Positions 63,754 through 64,000 of a DNA stretch of 64,000 nt are shown in pieces. The stretch comes from Bacillota bacterium (GTDB lineage Bacteria > Bacillota > Clostridia > Lachnospirales > Lachnospiraceae): contig JAEXNR010000011.1 in the NCBI GenBank assembly GCA_023439505.1, positions 62,001 through 126,000 on the forward strand, in the 5' to 3' direction. The number at the start of each line of letters is the position of its first letter. Within the stretch, counting starts at the first letter, position 1. Made by a program: the position numbers and the translations under genes. The notes under the pieces are model-generated. The model was not told the origin of the DNA. It searched no databases and saw only the letters and a list, made by a program, of their open reading frames with translations.

Positions 63754-64000
63754 CTAATTAACATATTCTAAAAATACCTTATCCTTAAACCCTCCTCGTT
63801 CCTCGGCCTTCTTTGCTCTCATATCTTCAAGTTCCTCTAAGGAATAGCCTCTTGCAAGGCAAATTGTCTGTAGTACTTCAAGAACATCTGCCATTTCTTC
63901 TAGGTTTTTATCAGCTTGATATTCAGTCACTTCTTCATTTAATTTCGTTTCAAGTGCGGCTATGTATTCCTCATCTGAAAGAATGTGTGTTACAAATTTC
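63754..64000 (-). CDS. MazG-like / phosphoribosyl-ATP pyrophosphohydrolase-like protein (N-terminus cut)
   Basis: The last 81 codons are visible (frame entering at base 63999), ending at the TAG 63754-63756. The sequence contains EEVTEYQADKNLEEMADVLEVLQ and KKAEERGGFKDKVFLEYVN, characteristic of small house-cleaning NTP pyrophosphohydrolases with an all-alpha MazG fold. The Glu/Asp residues of the EExxE and ExxD pattern bind metal. The N-terminal part lies beyond the window. Confidence 0.85.
   Translation of the reverse strand, partial: KFVTHILSDEEYIAALETKLNEEVTEYQADKNLEEMADVLEVLQTICLARGYSLEELEDMRAKKAEERGGFKDKVFLEYVN

Overview
The window looks like chromosomal DNA from an anaerobic, plant-polysaccharide-degrading Firmicute, most likely a Lachnospiraceae relative (clostridial cluster XIVa). 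This rests on low G+C by eye, strong AGGAGG-type ribosome binding sites, sigma-A-like promoters, lipoprotein solute-binding proteins, BspA-type leucine-rich repeats, a DUF6171 zinc protein and many GH43/GH51/GH3/GH10 genes. No rRNA, tRNA, CRISPR array or intact insertion sequence was seen. Nearly all genes are on the minus strand.

Region 1 (1-22 kb) is an arabinoxylan/arabinan locus. A nine-gene minus-strand operon runs GH51 arabinofuranosidase, a 996-residue solute-binding protein with extra N-terminal sandwich domains, a permease pair, an NHL-repeat/YIP1-like membrane protein, a DUF5696 protein, a second permease pair and a second solute-binding lipoprotein that is cut by the left edge. Two GH43 lipoproteins, an ArsR-type regulator with a large C-terminal domain and a domain-swapped GH3 enzyme follow. 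The GH51 operon and the GH43 gene at 17971 share a nearly identical 55-bp promoter/operator block.

Region 2 (22-30 kb) is a four-gene JetABCD (Wadjet) plasmid-defence operon of the TIGR02677-TIGR02680 type, inserted between sugar genes.

Region 3 (30-45 kb) is a second sugar operon: solute-binding protein, two permeases, GH43 beta-xylosidase, a split transketolase, a beta-hydroxyacid dehydrogenase and an SDR dehydrogenase. A YesM/YesN-like two-component system lies directly upstream. A second ArsR-type paralogue and a second GH51 gene with a coupled zinc-ribbon gene follow. No ATPase subunit is present for any of the three importers, so they probably share one encoded elsewhere.

Region 4 (45.5-54 kb) is the least explained part: a single operon encoding a lid-less Hsp70, a protein with four AAA+ modules (three CbbX/SpoVK-like and one degenerate), a coiled-coil protein of unknown family, and a membrane protein with an N-terminal helical-repeat region and an outward BspA-like LRR domain. 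It is the best candidate for an undescribed system.

Region 5 (54-64 kb) is mixed: an intracellular GH10 xylanase followed by a tiny SDR remnant, two small unknown genes, RecD2 helicase, a small membrane protein, a truncated macro domain, an HD-DUF429 fusion, a PLD-helicase-DUF3427 protein and a MazG-like pyrophosphohydrolase cut by the right edge.
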